This document shows positions 35,659-44,621 of a DNA stretch of 64,000 nt, in pieces (positions within the stretch are counted from its first letter, which is position 1; the number at the start of each line of letters is the position of its first letter). The position numbers and the translations under genes were made by a program. The stretch spans positions 1,426,001 through 1,490,000 of the forward strand of contig NC_019678.1 of NCBI RefSeq assembly GCF_000316665.1, read 5' to 3'. This DNA is from Rivularia sp. PCC 7116 (lineage in GTDB: Bacteria; Cyanobacteriota; Cyanobacteriia; Cyanobacteriales; Nostocaceae). Under the pieces are notes generated by a model. It was not told where the DNA came from. It made no database searches and saw only the letters and a program-made list of their open reading frames with translations.

Positions 35659-37401
35659 TTAGCTACCAGAGTCTTCGGTGACTTGTGCTGTCTGTAAAGA
35701 CTGTAGGAACTGATTGAGCGCATATTGTAATTGCGCTCCTGGATTTGTAGCTACCCAACCGTTAGGAGTTAGCTGGCGTGTTTCAAAGTGTAGGTGAGGT
35801 CCAGTAGAATTACCTGTATTTCCTACGCGACCGATAATGCTTCCTCGTTCTACCCACTGACCGGGGCGAACAAATAGCTCGGACATGTGTCCGTATAGTG
35901 TTTGTTGGGCGCTGTTGTGATTTAATATAACGGTTAAACCGTAACCGCTTACCCAATCAGAAATTTCTACTTGTCCCGAATAAGCTGCCAGAACTGGAGT
36001 TCCACTAGCTGCTGCAATATCTATACCCGAATGAAAACGGCGATCGCCAGTTATTGGGTGTTGCCTCCAGCCAAATACGGAACTGATTGCAGAAGGTACG
36101 GAAAGAGGAAATACTAATCCGTTGGGATTATAAGCAGCGCGTTGGTAAGTAACTTTTGGTAGTGCAGATGCCAGAGGGATATCGTAATTTACAGCACTAG
36201 GACGAGGTGCGGTATTGTTGGCCATGATTGGCGCTGGTAGCATTCCACCGCTTGGTGCTATAGCTTCTTTGCTAACTGTAGTCTGGGGAGTAAAGCTACT
36301 TGGTTGTGGAATAAAACGATTAGAACTATATGCCTGCTTGGGAGTTCTACGAGAAGCTACTCTAGCAGTATTAGTACGAATCGATGGAGTAGCAGATTTA
36401 ACTGCTTTCTTGACAACATTCGGTGTCACCGAAGCAACACGCTTAATAGTGTTAGTTGGGCGATAAGTATTAGCTGCTGATTTTGCAGGCAATACAGTTT
36501 TCTTTACTTTTGCTGAGCTTACTGTTTTAGGAGATTGTGTAGCTGTCTTGGTTTTTGCAGTAACACTTCTTGGAGAAGTAACAGAGGCAATGGAAGCGTT
36601 TTGACTCGCTTTTAGCCAGCTAGGTGTTGTTTTCTTAGCAGGATTTGTTTTCTTGGAGCTAACCCGAGTTCGACTTCTAGAAGCACCACAGTTACCAGAA
36701 ATTCCTTGTCCGCTTGCAACGGAGCTACAGCCGTTATTGCGTCCTGTTATAACTACAGAATTAGGCGCTTGATATTTTTTACCGTAATTAGTCGGGTCAA
36801 TTAAAGCGTTATTGTAATCTTTCTTTGGCTTTCTTACGGTAGTAGTTCTGGGAAGAATTGTCCGAGGCTTTTGAGGTGAAGCAATACGAGTTTTTGGCGC
36901 GCTAGGCTTCAATCTAGTCGAATTCTTCTTGATAACTACTCTTTGACGGGTAGTTGGCGCTTTCTTTTTGAGTTTGACGACTACAGAATTAGTGCGGGAA
37001 CGCTTTAGTCTAGTTCTTAAAGTACTCTTTTTTTTGTTATTAGTTGTAACCTTGACTCTTGGTGCGGGCTTTTTCGCAGCTGGGGAAGCGGTCGATTTCT
37101 TACCCGATAACCTTTGTTTAAGTCTGGTTCGACGTTTAGAAAATTCAACTTTAGGTCTCGCAGGCTCCGGTGTCGGAGCGCCACTGATAATAACAGCTTT
37201 TCCTTGTGCTGCTTTTTGGATACTGCTTGCCTGTGAAGATTTCACAGGAACAATATTGTCTATTCCCGAAGTTGTTTGAGCAACTACAAAGCCGCTGCTT
37301 AGTAAGCTAAAACTACCAAGCCAACAAAGGCTTTGGGCTGGTAGCGACCGTTGCCACGCGGATTGCGAATTGTTATGGGCAGAGTTTTTGCGCTGCGTCA
37401 T
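35659..37401 (-). CDS. M23 family metallopeptidase, secreted cell-wall hydrolase
   Basis: 580 residues. A signal-like segment lies at about 25-42 (LCWLGSFSLLSSGFVVAQ). Residues 70-400 are a very basic Lys/Arg/Ser/Thr/Pro-rich linker of low complexity. The C-terminal LytM domain starts at about 440 with SAISSVFGWRQHPITGDRRF; zinc ligands are His and Asp in HSGIDIA and the His pair in GPHLHFE, with LYGHM also present. It should cut peptidoglycan cross-links in the periplasm, with the basic linker probably binding acidic wall polymers. Such proteins serve in daughter-cell separation or septal nanopore drilling in filamentous species. Confidence 0.88.
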   Translation of the reverse strand: MTQRKNSAHNNSQSAWQRSLPAQSLCWLGSFSLLSSGFVVAQTTSGIDNIVPVKSSQASSIQKAAQGKAVIISGAPTPEPARPKVEFSKRRTRLKQRLSGKKSTASPAAKKPAPRVKVTTNNKKKSTLRTRLKRSRTNSVVVKLKKKAPTTRQRVVIKKNSTRLKPSAPKTRIASPQKPRTILPRTTTVRKPKKDYNNALIDPTNYGKKYQAPNSVVITGRNNGCSSVASGQGISGNCGASRSRTRVSSKKTNPAKKTTPSWLKASQNASIASVTSPRSVTAKTKTATQSPKTVSSAKVKKTVLPAKSAANTYRPTNTIKRVASVTPNVVKKAVKSATPSIRTNTARVASRRTPKQAYSSNRFIPQPSSFTPQTTVSKEAIAPSGGMLPAPIMANNTAPRPSAVNYDIPLASALPKVTYQRAAYNPNGLVFPLSVPSAISSVFGWRQHPITGDRRFHSGIDIAAASGTPVLAAYSGQVEISDWVSGYGLTVILNHNSAQQTLYGHMSELFVRPGQWVERGSIIGRVGNTGNSTGPHLHFETRQLTPNGWVATNPGAQLQYALNQFLQSLQTAQVTEDSGS

Positions 37402-37497
37402 TGTGTTTAAATAATCTTCGTAGTGTAACTATGACAAATCAGATAATCTCAGTAAAATCCTCGTCCAAATTTAAAATTTTGGATAAGAAGTGGCAAT

Positions 37498-38313
37498 TTA
37501 ATCCTTATATTTACGGTACCCTAAACTGATTGTACCGGGCTGGAGGAAAATAGATGCAGGTGTTACAGATAAAGTGTTTGGTGATAACTTATGAAGATGA
37601 AGATTCCCTGCCGCAGTAACGCCGACTACGGTTCCAGAAAAATCATCGTTAACGTAAACTTTATCGCCCATATTAGAAAGTAATTTGATATAGCGAGACA
37701 ATAATATATTGACTCCTTCTCTCTCCAAACACTCTATACCGGAATGTATTCCGAGCAAAACCACAGCAGCTAATTTTTCTAAACAAGAAATTTGAATTGG
37801 ATTTCCTCGTTCTTTCAGGGAGTGTAAATTAATCCCAGTAGAAGGAACCGGATTTTTCCAGTTAATTCCCACTCCAATAACTGCCTGAGTAATTTTTCGG
37901 CCACTTACTTTGGTTTCAGTAAGAATTCCACCTAACTTACGACCATCTAACACTAGATCGTTAGGCCACTTGATTTCAACATCAATCCCATACTTTCTTA
38001 ATTGTTCGGCAATCCCCCATGCTGTTGCTAAAGTTAACTGATAGCCTAAATTTATATCTAATTTAGGAGCAAAACCGAAAGAAAGATACAATCCATCTTT
38101 TTGAGATAGCCACTGACGACCCCATTGTCCTCTTCCGGCAGTTTGTTCGGCTGCAATTACTACACATTCCGAACCGGGTTTTTGACTAAGCAATTCCCAC
38201 AAAGTTTTGTTGGTTGAAGCGACACTTTCAAAAATATGTAAGCTAAAAGGTAAGTCAGTATTTTTACCTTCTGTCAAAAGAACTGCTTGCAGCTTTTGCT
38301 TATTTAATACCAC
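37498..38313 (-). CDS. birA: Biotin--[acetyl-CoA-carboxylase] ligase
   Basis: Attaches biotin to the carboxyl carrier protein of acetyl-CoA carboxylase through biotinyl-AMP. The 271-residue chain has the class II synthetase motifs: AAEQTAGRGQWGRQWLSQ (adenylate-forming loop) and VEIKWPNDLVLDGRKLGGIL with the catalytic Lys, then QAVIGVGINW. The N-terminal helix-turn-helix of E. coli BirA is absent, so it is a ligase without repressor function. Divergent from pgeF by 88 bases. Confidence 0.95.
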   Translation of the reverse strand: MVLNKQKLQAVLLTEGKNTDLPFSLHIFESVASTNKTLWELLSQKPGSECVVIAAEQTAGRGQWGRQWLSQKDGLYLSFGFAPKLDINLGYQLTLATAWGIAEQLRKYGIDVEIKWPNDLVLDGRKLGGILTETKVSGRKITQAVIGVGINWKNPVPSTGINLHSLKERGNPIQISCLEKLAAVVLLGIHSGIECLEREGVNILLSRYIKLLSNMGDKVYVNDDFSGTVVGVTAAGNLHLHKLSPNTLSVTPASIFLQPGTISLGYRKYKD

Positions 38314-38401
38314 AGTTACTAACCAAAAATTGCTTATTCAAGCTAGCATGAATTGGCTAAATTGATTTTTATTAATAGAAAAACTAAAAAGGTAAACTAG
38401 T

Positions 38402-39199
38402 ATGCATACTTGGCACTGGCGCAGTTGGCAGGAATTGCCATATTTGAGTTGTAGTCTGCTCGAACAATTTCCTCACGGCTTCTTTACCCAACAGTTCTGG
38501 TCTCACAATCTTGAAGATATGACCAAAATACTTCACCCAGAGGCTTCATCTTACCGTCTCAAGCAAGTACACGGCAATAAGGTTCTCACCCCACAGGAAA
38601 TTGAACACCTATTAACCGTAGGTGGAGATGAAGTAGAGCAAGTCGGTGAAAAAACCTTTGCCAAAGCAGACGGTTTAATTAGCGAACAAGCTTTACAAGC
38701 TTTATGGACTGCGAGCGCAGACTGCACTCCTGTATTAATCGGCGATATAAAAACCGGACAAGTAGCAGCCGCTCATGCAGGATGGAGAGGTACGGCGGAA
38801 AAAATAGTTCCTCAAGCCATTTATCGGATGCAGTCTCAAGGAAGCAAGCTCCAAGATTTGAGAATTGCAATGGGACCATCTGTTGAAGGAAAAGTTTATC
38901 AAGTATCCGAAGACGTTGCAGCAAAATTGGGTTCGACTTTAATACCAGAAGCAGACGAAACAGACATCATCAAAGGCTTACAAGAGATAGATAATTCTCC
39001 CCTAATTGCCGATTCAGAACCTGGAAAAGTCCGTATCGATGTGCGTCAAGTAAGCGCTATACAACTAGAGCATTTAGGAATCAGTCCCGAACAAATTTCC
39101 CTCGCACCATATTGTACCTACCAAAATCCAGAAAACTTTTTCTCTCACCGTCGCGCTAAAGAAGGAAAAGTTCAGTGGTCTGGAATTGTCAGTATGTAA
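38402..39199 (+). CDS. pgeF: Peptidoglycan editing factor, multicopper polyphenol oxidoreductase-like family
   Basis: 265 residues of the DUF152/YfiH/PgeF family. Characteristic blocks: KQVHGNKVL, KADGLISEQALQALWTASAD followed by CTPVLIGDI, then AAAHAGWRGTAEKIVPQAI and the C-terminal FFSHRRAKE. The His and Cys residues in these blocks form the zinc site. YfiH acts in E. coli as an amidase that removes wrong amino acids from UDP-MurNAc precursors; other members show purine nucleoside phosphorylase or laccase activity, so the in vivo role here is not certain. Confidence 0.9.
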   Translation: MHTWHWRSWQELPYLSCSLLEQFPHGFFTQQFWSHNLEDMTKILHPEASSYRLKQVHGNKVLTPQEIEHLLTVGGDEVEQVGEKTFAKADGLISEQALQALWTASADCTPVLIGDIKTGQVAAAHAGWRGTAEKIVPQAIYRMQSQGSKLQDLRIAMGPSVEGKVYQVSEDVAAKLGSTLIPEADETDIIKGLQEIDNSPLIADSEPGKVRIDVRQVSAIQLEHLGISPEQISLAPYCTYQNPENFFSHRRAKEGKVQWSGIVSM

Positions 39200-39205
39200 T
39201 TATTT

Positions 39206-39295
39206 GGTAATTGGTAATTGGTAATAGGAATTGGGAAAAAGTTAGAAGTTAGGAGTTAGGAATTATGAGTTATGAATTATGAGTTATGAGTTATC
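39206..39295. repeat. STRR cluster (GGTAATT, AGTTAGG, AGTTATG heptamers)
   Basis: Several imperfect tandem heptamer families in succession between pgeF and the small TIGR03643-type gene. Confidence 0.8.
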
Positions 39296-39373
39296 AAACT
39301 ATCTGCACTACTAGCAGAGCATCTAACAAAATTTTTTCTATGCCCAATGCCCAATGCCCCATTCCCTAATATC

Positions 39374-39631
39374 ATGAGTAAATCACCAGAATTAAGTACA
39401 GAAACTATCGACCGCATAGTTGAAATGGCATGGGAAGATAGGACACCGTTTGAAGCAATTGAAACTCAATTTGGTTTGAGTGAAAAAGAAGTCATTGCTA
39501 TCATGCGCCGCTACATGAAAGAATCTAGCTTTCGGATGTGGCGTAAAAGGGTTACAGGACGCAATACCAAGCATTTACAAAAGCGCGATTTTGTAGAGGG
39601 AAGATTTAAGTCGGATAATCAAAAGACTTGA
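39374..39631 (+). CDS. TIGR03643-type small HTH-like protein
   Basis: 85 residues from the ATG at 39374; an upstream start at 39347 only adds repeat-derived residues. Seen: DRIVEMAWEDRTPFEAIETQ, FGLSEKEVIAIMRRYMKESS then FRMWRKRVTGRNTKHLQKR. This matches the TIGR03643 family of small proteins, with a helix-turn-helix-like centre and a basic tail. Function unknown; nucleic-acid binding is plausible. Alone between repeat arrays. Confidence 0.8.
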   Translation: MSKSPELSTETIDRIVEMAWEDRTPFEAIETQFGLSEKEVIAIMRRYMKESSFRMWRKRVTGRNTKHLQKRDFVEGRFKSDNQKT

Positions 39632-39645
39632 GAGGTTAAAGGTAT

Positions 39646-39690
39646 TAAGTTAGGAGTTAGGAGGTAGGAGTTAAAAGTTATAAATTACGA
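39646..39690. repeat. STRR heptamers
   Basis: AGTTAGG-type heptamers, partly degenerate (AGTTAGGAGTTAGGAGG), after the TIGR03643-type gene. Confidence 0.7.
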
Positions 39691-39736
39691 ATTAACTACC
39701 TCCTTTTTTCACCTAACTATGCCTAATTCCCTAAAC

Positions 39737-41092
39737 CTAAGAAATAGGTATATCTAAATAATTACTAATTTCTTGTGCTAACCATTCCAATTCTTCCAAA
39801 GTAAAATTACCGTACCTGCTAATACAAAATTTTTTTTGTTTTCCAGTTAAAGATAATACGGGTTTCACTCCGATTTCGATTAAATGCGGAGATGTCAATT
39901 CCAATTTATATTGATTTTGTCTAATCTGTTGAATTTTAGATTTCCAGTCAAATCCTGGTAGTTCATATGTAGATGAGATATGATTTTTACTTATTTGTAT
40001 CCGGGTGCGTTTGAATAATGACCAAAGTATAGTAATTACAATCAATATTAATGCGAGAAATTGCATTAAAAAAATTGTAGGATGTAATACAGATGGCTCG
40101 TCAACGGTGAAAATAAATAATCCAATAGCTACTGGAGCAGCAAGAGCAATTAAAGCAATTTGAGCAAATCCAAAACCTTGAGATGGGATAACAATTTCTA
40201 AATTATCTAAATATTTATTTAATTTAATTTCACTACTCGGTGGCTTCTCTAATTTTTGCTTTGATAAATTTTTCTTTTTTCTAGGTAAAGGATTATCTAA
40301 AGCTTTTATTGCTTCTTGCGTCGATTTATATCTTTGACTTACACTTGGTTCTGTTATCCATTCCAACCAATCAGCAAACTCTTCACTAAAATTAGCTGTT
40401 TGACGAAATTGAATTCTTAAATCTTTTTGAGGTAATTCTGTTGGATGCAAACCCGTAATTAAAAAGATTAAAGTCGCACCCAAACTATATAAATCAGAAG
40501 CAACAACACATCTACCACCAAATTGTTCGGGTGGCATATAACCGTAAGTTCCAACTACAGTAATTGTCCCACCATTGGTTGCAGCAACAGTTTGTACCGA
40601 ACCAAAATCTACTAAATAAACTTTTCCGGCACTATTACCAGAACGATTTGTTAATAAAATATTACTGGGTTTAATATCGCGGTGAATAACAGGTGGTTCG
40701 TGTTGATGTAAATAAGTCAGAATTTCAAGTAATGATTTAGCTAATTGTTTAACTTCATCTTCGCTAAAAGTTCTTCCTGCTTGTAAATGTTGTTCTAAAG
40801 TTTGCCCTTCTGCATAAGTTTGTACCAAACCAAAACCTTTATCGTCATCATAATCTAGTTCAAAATAATCCAGATAGCTAGGGATATTAGCATGATTCAA
40901 AGTTTTTAAGGTTTGCGCTTCCCTTTCAAATAGCTTTAAATCTTGCCAATCAAAATCTTGTCCTAACAACAATATTTTAATAACAACTTTCTTTTGCGTT
41001 TGTAAGTCTTCAGCTAAAAAAGTTCTTCTTCCCGTTTGTCTACCTAATTCCTGCTGAACTTGATAGCGTTCATTTAAAATTTGATTCACCAT
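39737..41092 (-). CDS. Serine/threonine protein kinase, membrane-associated
   Basis: 451 residues. A Hanks-type kinase fills residues 10-270: catalytic Lys39 in VVIKIL, HRDIKPSNILL at about 140, DFGSV, and GTYGYMPPEQFGG in place of the usual APE. Two hydrophobic segments follow (IALIALAAPVAIGLFIF and FLMQFLALILIVITILW), then a cytosolic C-terminal region of about 90 residues. The loop that binds the ATP phosphates (LGRQTGRRTFLAED) is atypical and shared with the neighbouring kinase. It lies 62 bases downstream of its paralogue, probably in one transcript. Substrate unknown. Confidence 0.93.
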   Translation of the reverse strand: MVNQILNERYQVQQELGRQTGRRTFLAEDLQTQKKVVIKILLLGQDFDWQDLKLFEREAQTLKTLNHANIPSYLDYFELDYDDDKGFGLVQTYAEGQTLEQHLQAGRTFSEDEVKQLAKSLLEILTYLHQHEPPVIHRDIKPSNILLTNRSGNSAGKVYLVDFGSVQTVAATNGGTITVVGTYGYMPPEQFGGRCVVASDLYSLGATLIFLITGLHPTELPQKDLRIQFRQTANFSEEFADWLEWITEPSVSQRYKSTQEAIKALDNPLPRKKKNLSKQKLEKPPSSEIKLNKYLDNLEIVIPSQGFGFAQIALIALAAPVAIGLFIFTVDEPSVLHPTIFLMQFLALILIVITILWSLFKRTRIQISKNHISSTYELPGFDWKSKIQQIRQNQYKLELTSPHLIEIGVKPVLSLTGKQKKFCISRYGNFTLEELEWLAQEISNYLDIPIS

Positions 41093-41154
41093 ATAGCAAT
41101 TTTGCTTTTATAAATTATTTACTTGTAGTAAGAACAGAAAATAAAAATCTAAAA

Positions 41155-42459
41155 TTAATTTTTTCGCCGAGACTGTGTATCATACCAGCGAGCAAAAGAT
41201 TTAGTAGCTACACCCATACTTAATCCAGATATAACAGCAGGAACAAATATGGAAAAAAGTATTACTTGAAAGTGTTTTGAGCCAAACAACGAAGTACCTG
41301 CATTTAGTATGCTGAAGCCAATCACACCTGCGGCAGTACAAATCGACATACTAAGCCAAACAGCTATACGACGATAATAAAAAGAATTTTTTAAAGGATA
41401 GAAAAACACACGAGTAATAATTCCTACTAATAAGCCATTTCCTATGCTTAGAGGTACACCAACAAATCCGCCAAAAATTGCTCCAAAATAAGTACCAATT
41501 ATCGGAAAAAAAACAGTACCGTAAATTGCAGCAGCAGTTATAACAACTCCACCTCCCACACAGAGACTGCGCCACATAATATGCCAAAATAATTTAACAG
41601 TACCAACTCGCTTATACTGAATTACCTTTTCGGTTTCTGCTTTAATAAGCTTTCCCGTTTCCAAAGCTTCTAGTGCAACTTCTGCCGACGAAGCACGTTT
41701 ATCCAAACTCGGCTCAATCAACCATCCCAACCACTCCGCAAAACTAGGTGTCAAATTTGCAACCTTCTCAAATGCAATCCGCATATCTTCTTGAGGTAAA
41801 TCCGCAGGTTGAATACCCGTAGCCAAAGTTATTAACGTAGCTCCCAAACTATACAAATCGGAAGCCGCAGTTGCCGCACCACCAAATTGTTCGGGTGGCA
41901 TATAACCGTAAGTCCCCACTACAGTTACGGTTTGACCGCCTTTACTTGCCAATGTTTGTACCGAACCGAAATCTACTAAATAAGGATGCTCTGCCAAAAT
42001 AATATTGCTGGGTTTAATATCGCGATGAATTAAAGGCGGTTGGCGGCGATGTAAATATGTCAGTATTTCTAACAAATATTTAGCAATATTTATAATTTCC
42101 GATTCCGTAAGCTTTCCCTTTGCTTTCAAAACTTCCTCTAAAGATTCACCTTCGATATAGCTTTGAACTAGAGCATAAGTTTTGCCACTCTTTCCGTCTA
42201 ACTCAAAGTAGTTAACATAGCTTGGGATTGCCGGATGTTGTAAAGTTTGTAGAGTCTGGGCTTCCCGTTCAAATAATTTCAAATCTTCCCAAGAAAAATC
42301 ATTACCAAAAGCCAGTAATTTTATGACAACCAATTCCTGAGAATTTAAATCTTTCGCTAATAAAGTACGTCTTCCCGCTTTCTTTGCTAACTGTCGCTGA
42401 ATTTCATAACCTTTTTTGATAATTTCTTCGGAAAAATCACGTTGTTTTTCATTTCTCAT
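41155..42459 (-). CDS. Serine/threonine protein kinase with C-terminal membrane domain
   Basis: 434 residues. Kinase domain at about 18-275: Lys48 in VVIKLL, HRDIKPSNIIL, DFGSV, GTYGYMPPEQFGG. The C-terminal third has about four hydrophobic segments (LCVGGGVVITAAAIYGTVFF, YFGAIFGGFVGVPLSIG, LSMSICTAAGVIGFSI, FSIFVPAVISGLSMG). Clear paralogue of the next kinase: the catalytic halves align nearly throughout, while the membrane parts differ, suggesting tandem duplication followed by different sensing domains. First gene of the probable pair. Confidence 0.93.
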   Translation of the reverse strand: MRNEKQRDFSEEIIKKGYEIQRQLAKKAGRRTLLAKDLNSQELVVIKLLAFGNDFSWEDLKLFEREAQTLQTLQHPAIPSYVNYFELDGKSGKTYALVQSYIEGESLEEVLKAKGKLTESEIINIAKYLLEILTYLHRRQPPLIHRDIKPSNIILAEHPYLVDFGSVQTLASKGGQTVTVVGTYGYMPPEQFGGAATAASDLYSLGATLITLATGIQPADLPQEDMRIAFEKVANLTPSFAEWLGWLIEPSLDKRASSAEVALEALETGKLIKAETEKVIQYKRVGTVKLFWHIMWRSLCVGGGVVITAAAIYGTVFFPIIGTYFGAIFGGFVGVPLSIGNGLLVGIITRVFFYPLKNSFYYRRIAVWLSMSICTAAGVIGFSILNAGTSLFGSKHFQVILFSIFVPAVISGLSMGVATKSFARWYDTQSRRKN

Positions 42460-42700
42460 ACAGTTATTCCGAGTCTTCTGATATAAAGACGGTTATAAAT
42501 TAGTTTTCAAATTAGCTACAACAGCGGAAATACAGATTCCAGCAAACAGTGAGCAGTTATCAGTTAACACTCAGAAAATTATTTATTTCTACCCCCCTCT
42601 TCCCCCTCTCTTGAATTTTTTAATCCCCTAACCTTTACTATTGAGTAATTAAACTTATGCCGTTGAAGGATTTAAGTAATCAAATTGACATTTAAATCCT

Positions 42701-43188
42701 ATGTTCACTCGTCGCAATTTTCTGAAAACGGAACCCAGCAAACTGAATCTTTCCGTAAGCTTTTATTCGCTGGAGAAAAAGTAATATTCAAAAATCACAA
42801 AGACGCAAGCGATCGCGATCGTTTGATGCAAGTTAAATATCGTATTCGTACTATCAACCCCGCAAAAATCCCAGGAAAATTGATTGATGGGAACCTTTAG
42901 GTGTTTTCTACTTTGGTAGGTTCTCCTTATCTGCCCAATTTAAAAGCAGCAATTTTATTTTTAGAAGAAATCGGCGAAAATATTTACCGCATTGACCGTT
43001 TTCTACCCCATCTCAAATTAGCTGGTGTCCTAAATCAGATAAGCGGTTTCATTTTCGGTTAATGTCCCGGATGCACTCCCGGCAGTGATTATGGTTCACT
43101 CACTTTAGAGCAAGTATTATCCGACCACATCAAACCTTTAAATATTCCAGCTTGGCATGGAGCAACAATTCAGCAGTTAGTCAGGTTA
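42701..43188 (+). pseudogene. Decayed S66 LD-carboxypeptidase gene
   Basis: The 5' end MFTRRNFLK looks like a twin-arginine start of this family but is in a different frame from what follows. In the next frame come FRKLLFAGEKVIF and KIPGKLIDGNL, then a TAG (42898-42900). The same frame continues VFSTLVGSPYLPNLKAAILF, ENIYRIDRFLPHLKLAGVL and ISGFIFG, then a TAA where Gln is expected, then CPGC, LTLEQVLSDHIKPLNIPAWH. The N-terminal half with the catalytic Ser is missing, so there is at least one large deletion, a frameshift and two nonsense codons. It ends in repeat-like sequence. Confidence 0.8.
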
Positions 43189-43269
43189 AAGGTCAAAGTT
43201 TTAAATTATTCTTTCCCCTCTTCCTCCTCTTCTCCCTCCTGCCAACAATAAATTTTCATTAAAGTTAGT

Positions 43270-43322
43270 CATAACGACTTCGTTTAAGTTATAATCAAAT
43301 TCATAACGACTACGCTTAACGA
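43270..43322 (+). promoter_or_regulatory. Direct repeats upstream of rubrerythrin
   Basis: CATAACGACTTCGTTTAAG (from 43270) and CATAACGACTACGCTTAAC (from 43302) are near-identical and start 32 bases apart, three helical turns. They end about 55 bases before the start codon. This looks like a tandem regulator site, perhaps for peroxide or redox control; the binding protein is unknown. Confidence 0.45.
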
Positions 43323-43376
43323 GTGATGCTAAAACAGTAATCTTGTCTGCGTATTATTAAAGAGAGGTTGCATAGG

Positions 43377-44099
43377 ATGGATTTATCAAATTCCAACACA
43401 GCGAACAACTTAGAAGCTGCTTTTGGTGGAGAGTCGATGGCGAATCGGAAATATTTGTTCTTCGCCGAAGTGGCTAAGCAGTTAGGAATGAAAGAACTTT
43501 CCAAGCTTTTTAAGGATACAGCGAATCAAGAAACAGAACACGCTTTTGCTCACTTTCGGTTAATGCATCCGGAATTGGTAGTTGATGATGTTGATTCTTT
43601 AACCGAAGAACAAAAGAAAGCTATAGCATCTCGCTGTTTGGAATTGGCAGTAGAAGGTGAAACTTACGAATACGAAACTATGTATCCAGGTTTTGCAGAA
43701 CAAGCGCGTGCTGATAGAGATGGAAAAGCTGAAGAAGAGTTTAAAACCCAGGAAGAAGAATCTCGCGAACACGCCGACATGTTCCGTAAAGCTACTCACA
43801 ACTTTGGTTTACTAACTAGCATCGAACACCATCATGCTCGTCAGTACACTATCGCACTAGAAGCCCTAGATGGTAAAACAGCCCCAGAAAAGAAAGCTAG
43901 TGGCGACCCCGCAACACAGAAATGGATTTGCCGTCAATGTTCGATGATATACGACCCCGTAGTTGGCGATCCAGATTCAGGAATTGCACCGGGAACAGCT
44001 TTCGAGGACATCCCTGAAGACTGGCATTGTCCCATCTGTAACGCTACCAAGAAAACCTTTATGCCTTACGAACAAGAAGAGGCTGCGGTTGCTGCATAA
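43377..44099 (+). CDS. Rubrerythrin
   Basis: 240 residues from the ATG at 43377, with AGAGAGG nine bases upstream; a TTG nine bases earlier is rejected. The ferritin-like di-iron domain occupies residues 1-165 with paired Glu and ExxH elements (ESMANRKYLFFAEVA, TANQETEHAFAHFRL, EEESREHADMFR, IEHHHARQY). A rubredoxin domain follows: CRQC near 185 and CPIC near 218, binding one Fe. It reduces hydrogen peroxide, protecting the cell, possibly in micro-oxic heterocysts. Direct repeats at 43270-43322 may control it. Confidence 0.95.
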   Translation: MDLSNSNTANNLEAAFGGESMANRKYLFFAEVAKQLGMKELSKLFKDTANQETEHAFAHFRLMHPELVVDDVDSLTEEQKKAIASRCLELAVEGETYEYETMYPGFAEQARADRDGKAEEEFKTQEEESREHADMFRKATHNFGLLTSIEHHHARQYTIALEALDGKTAPEKKASGDPATQKWICRQCSMIYDPVVGDPDSGIAPGTAFEDIPEDWHCPICNATKKTFMPYEQEEAAVAA

Positions 44100-44212
44100 T
44101 TAACAGCTTAATTGTAGGGTATATGACGGCTACTATAAATTACCGAGCATAATCAAACAATTTGCCGAATGTTGTCACGCAGCAATTGATTGACATAGTG
44201 CGTTATATATAT

Positions 44213-44245
44213 AGAAACCCAGTTTTTCAGAAAAACCGGGTTTCT
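44213..44245. repeat. AGAAACCCGG hairpin repeat, copy 2
   Basis: AGAAACCCAGTTTTT and AAAAACCGGGTTTCT arms, about 115 bases after the rubrerythrin stop codon. Same family as 4089 and 48979. Confidence 0.65.
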
Positions 44246-44364
44246 GTATTTTTATGAACAGTTTTTTCAAGAAGTAATAATTAATCAGATAACTGACAAT
44301 CTTGCTCTACAGAACTTAGTTTTTCACCGACTGTGATTAAAAATTTTCTTGATTCATTAGTTTT

Positions 44365-44550
44365 TTAAGAATTAAACCTCGAATTATTGCTCCTATCTTG
44401 GTTTAAATATATATCCGGATCTGGTGCATAGTGAGGACATGATTTATCTTCGGGGCCATTAGGATACATTTTGCAGACAATAAAATTGCCTTGGTAAAAG
44501 CGACATTGGATGCACTTTGGCATTTTACGTTTGATTTTTGGCTTAATCAT
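44365..44550 (-). CDS. Small Cys-rich protein, 61 aa
   Basis: A basic small protein with a possible metal site: Cys pair in KCIQCRFYQG, then VCKMYP and SCPHYAPDPD (C-x2-C-x9-C-x11-C-x-H). An internal ATG (residue 10) just before PKCIQC is an equally good start. The regular cysteine and His pattern makes a real zinc- or iron-binding peptide likely. Family not recognised with certainty. On the same strand as the DUF6745-like gene upstream. Confidence 0.55.
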   Translation of the reverse strand: MIKPKIKRKMPKCIQCRFYQGNFIVCKMYPNGPEDKSCPHYAPDPDIYLNQDRSNNSRFNS

Positions 44551-44621
44551 AAGAAATTTTAGCTAAAGTGCAATTTATAAAGCTCATATAGAGACGTAAA
44601 ATTTCACATCTCCTCAAAGAT

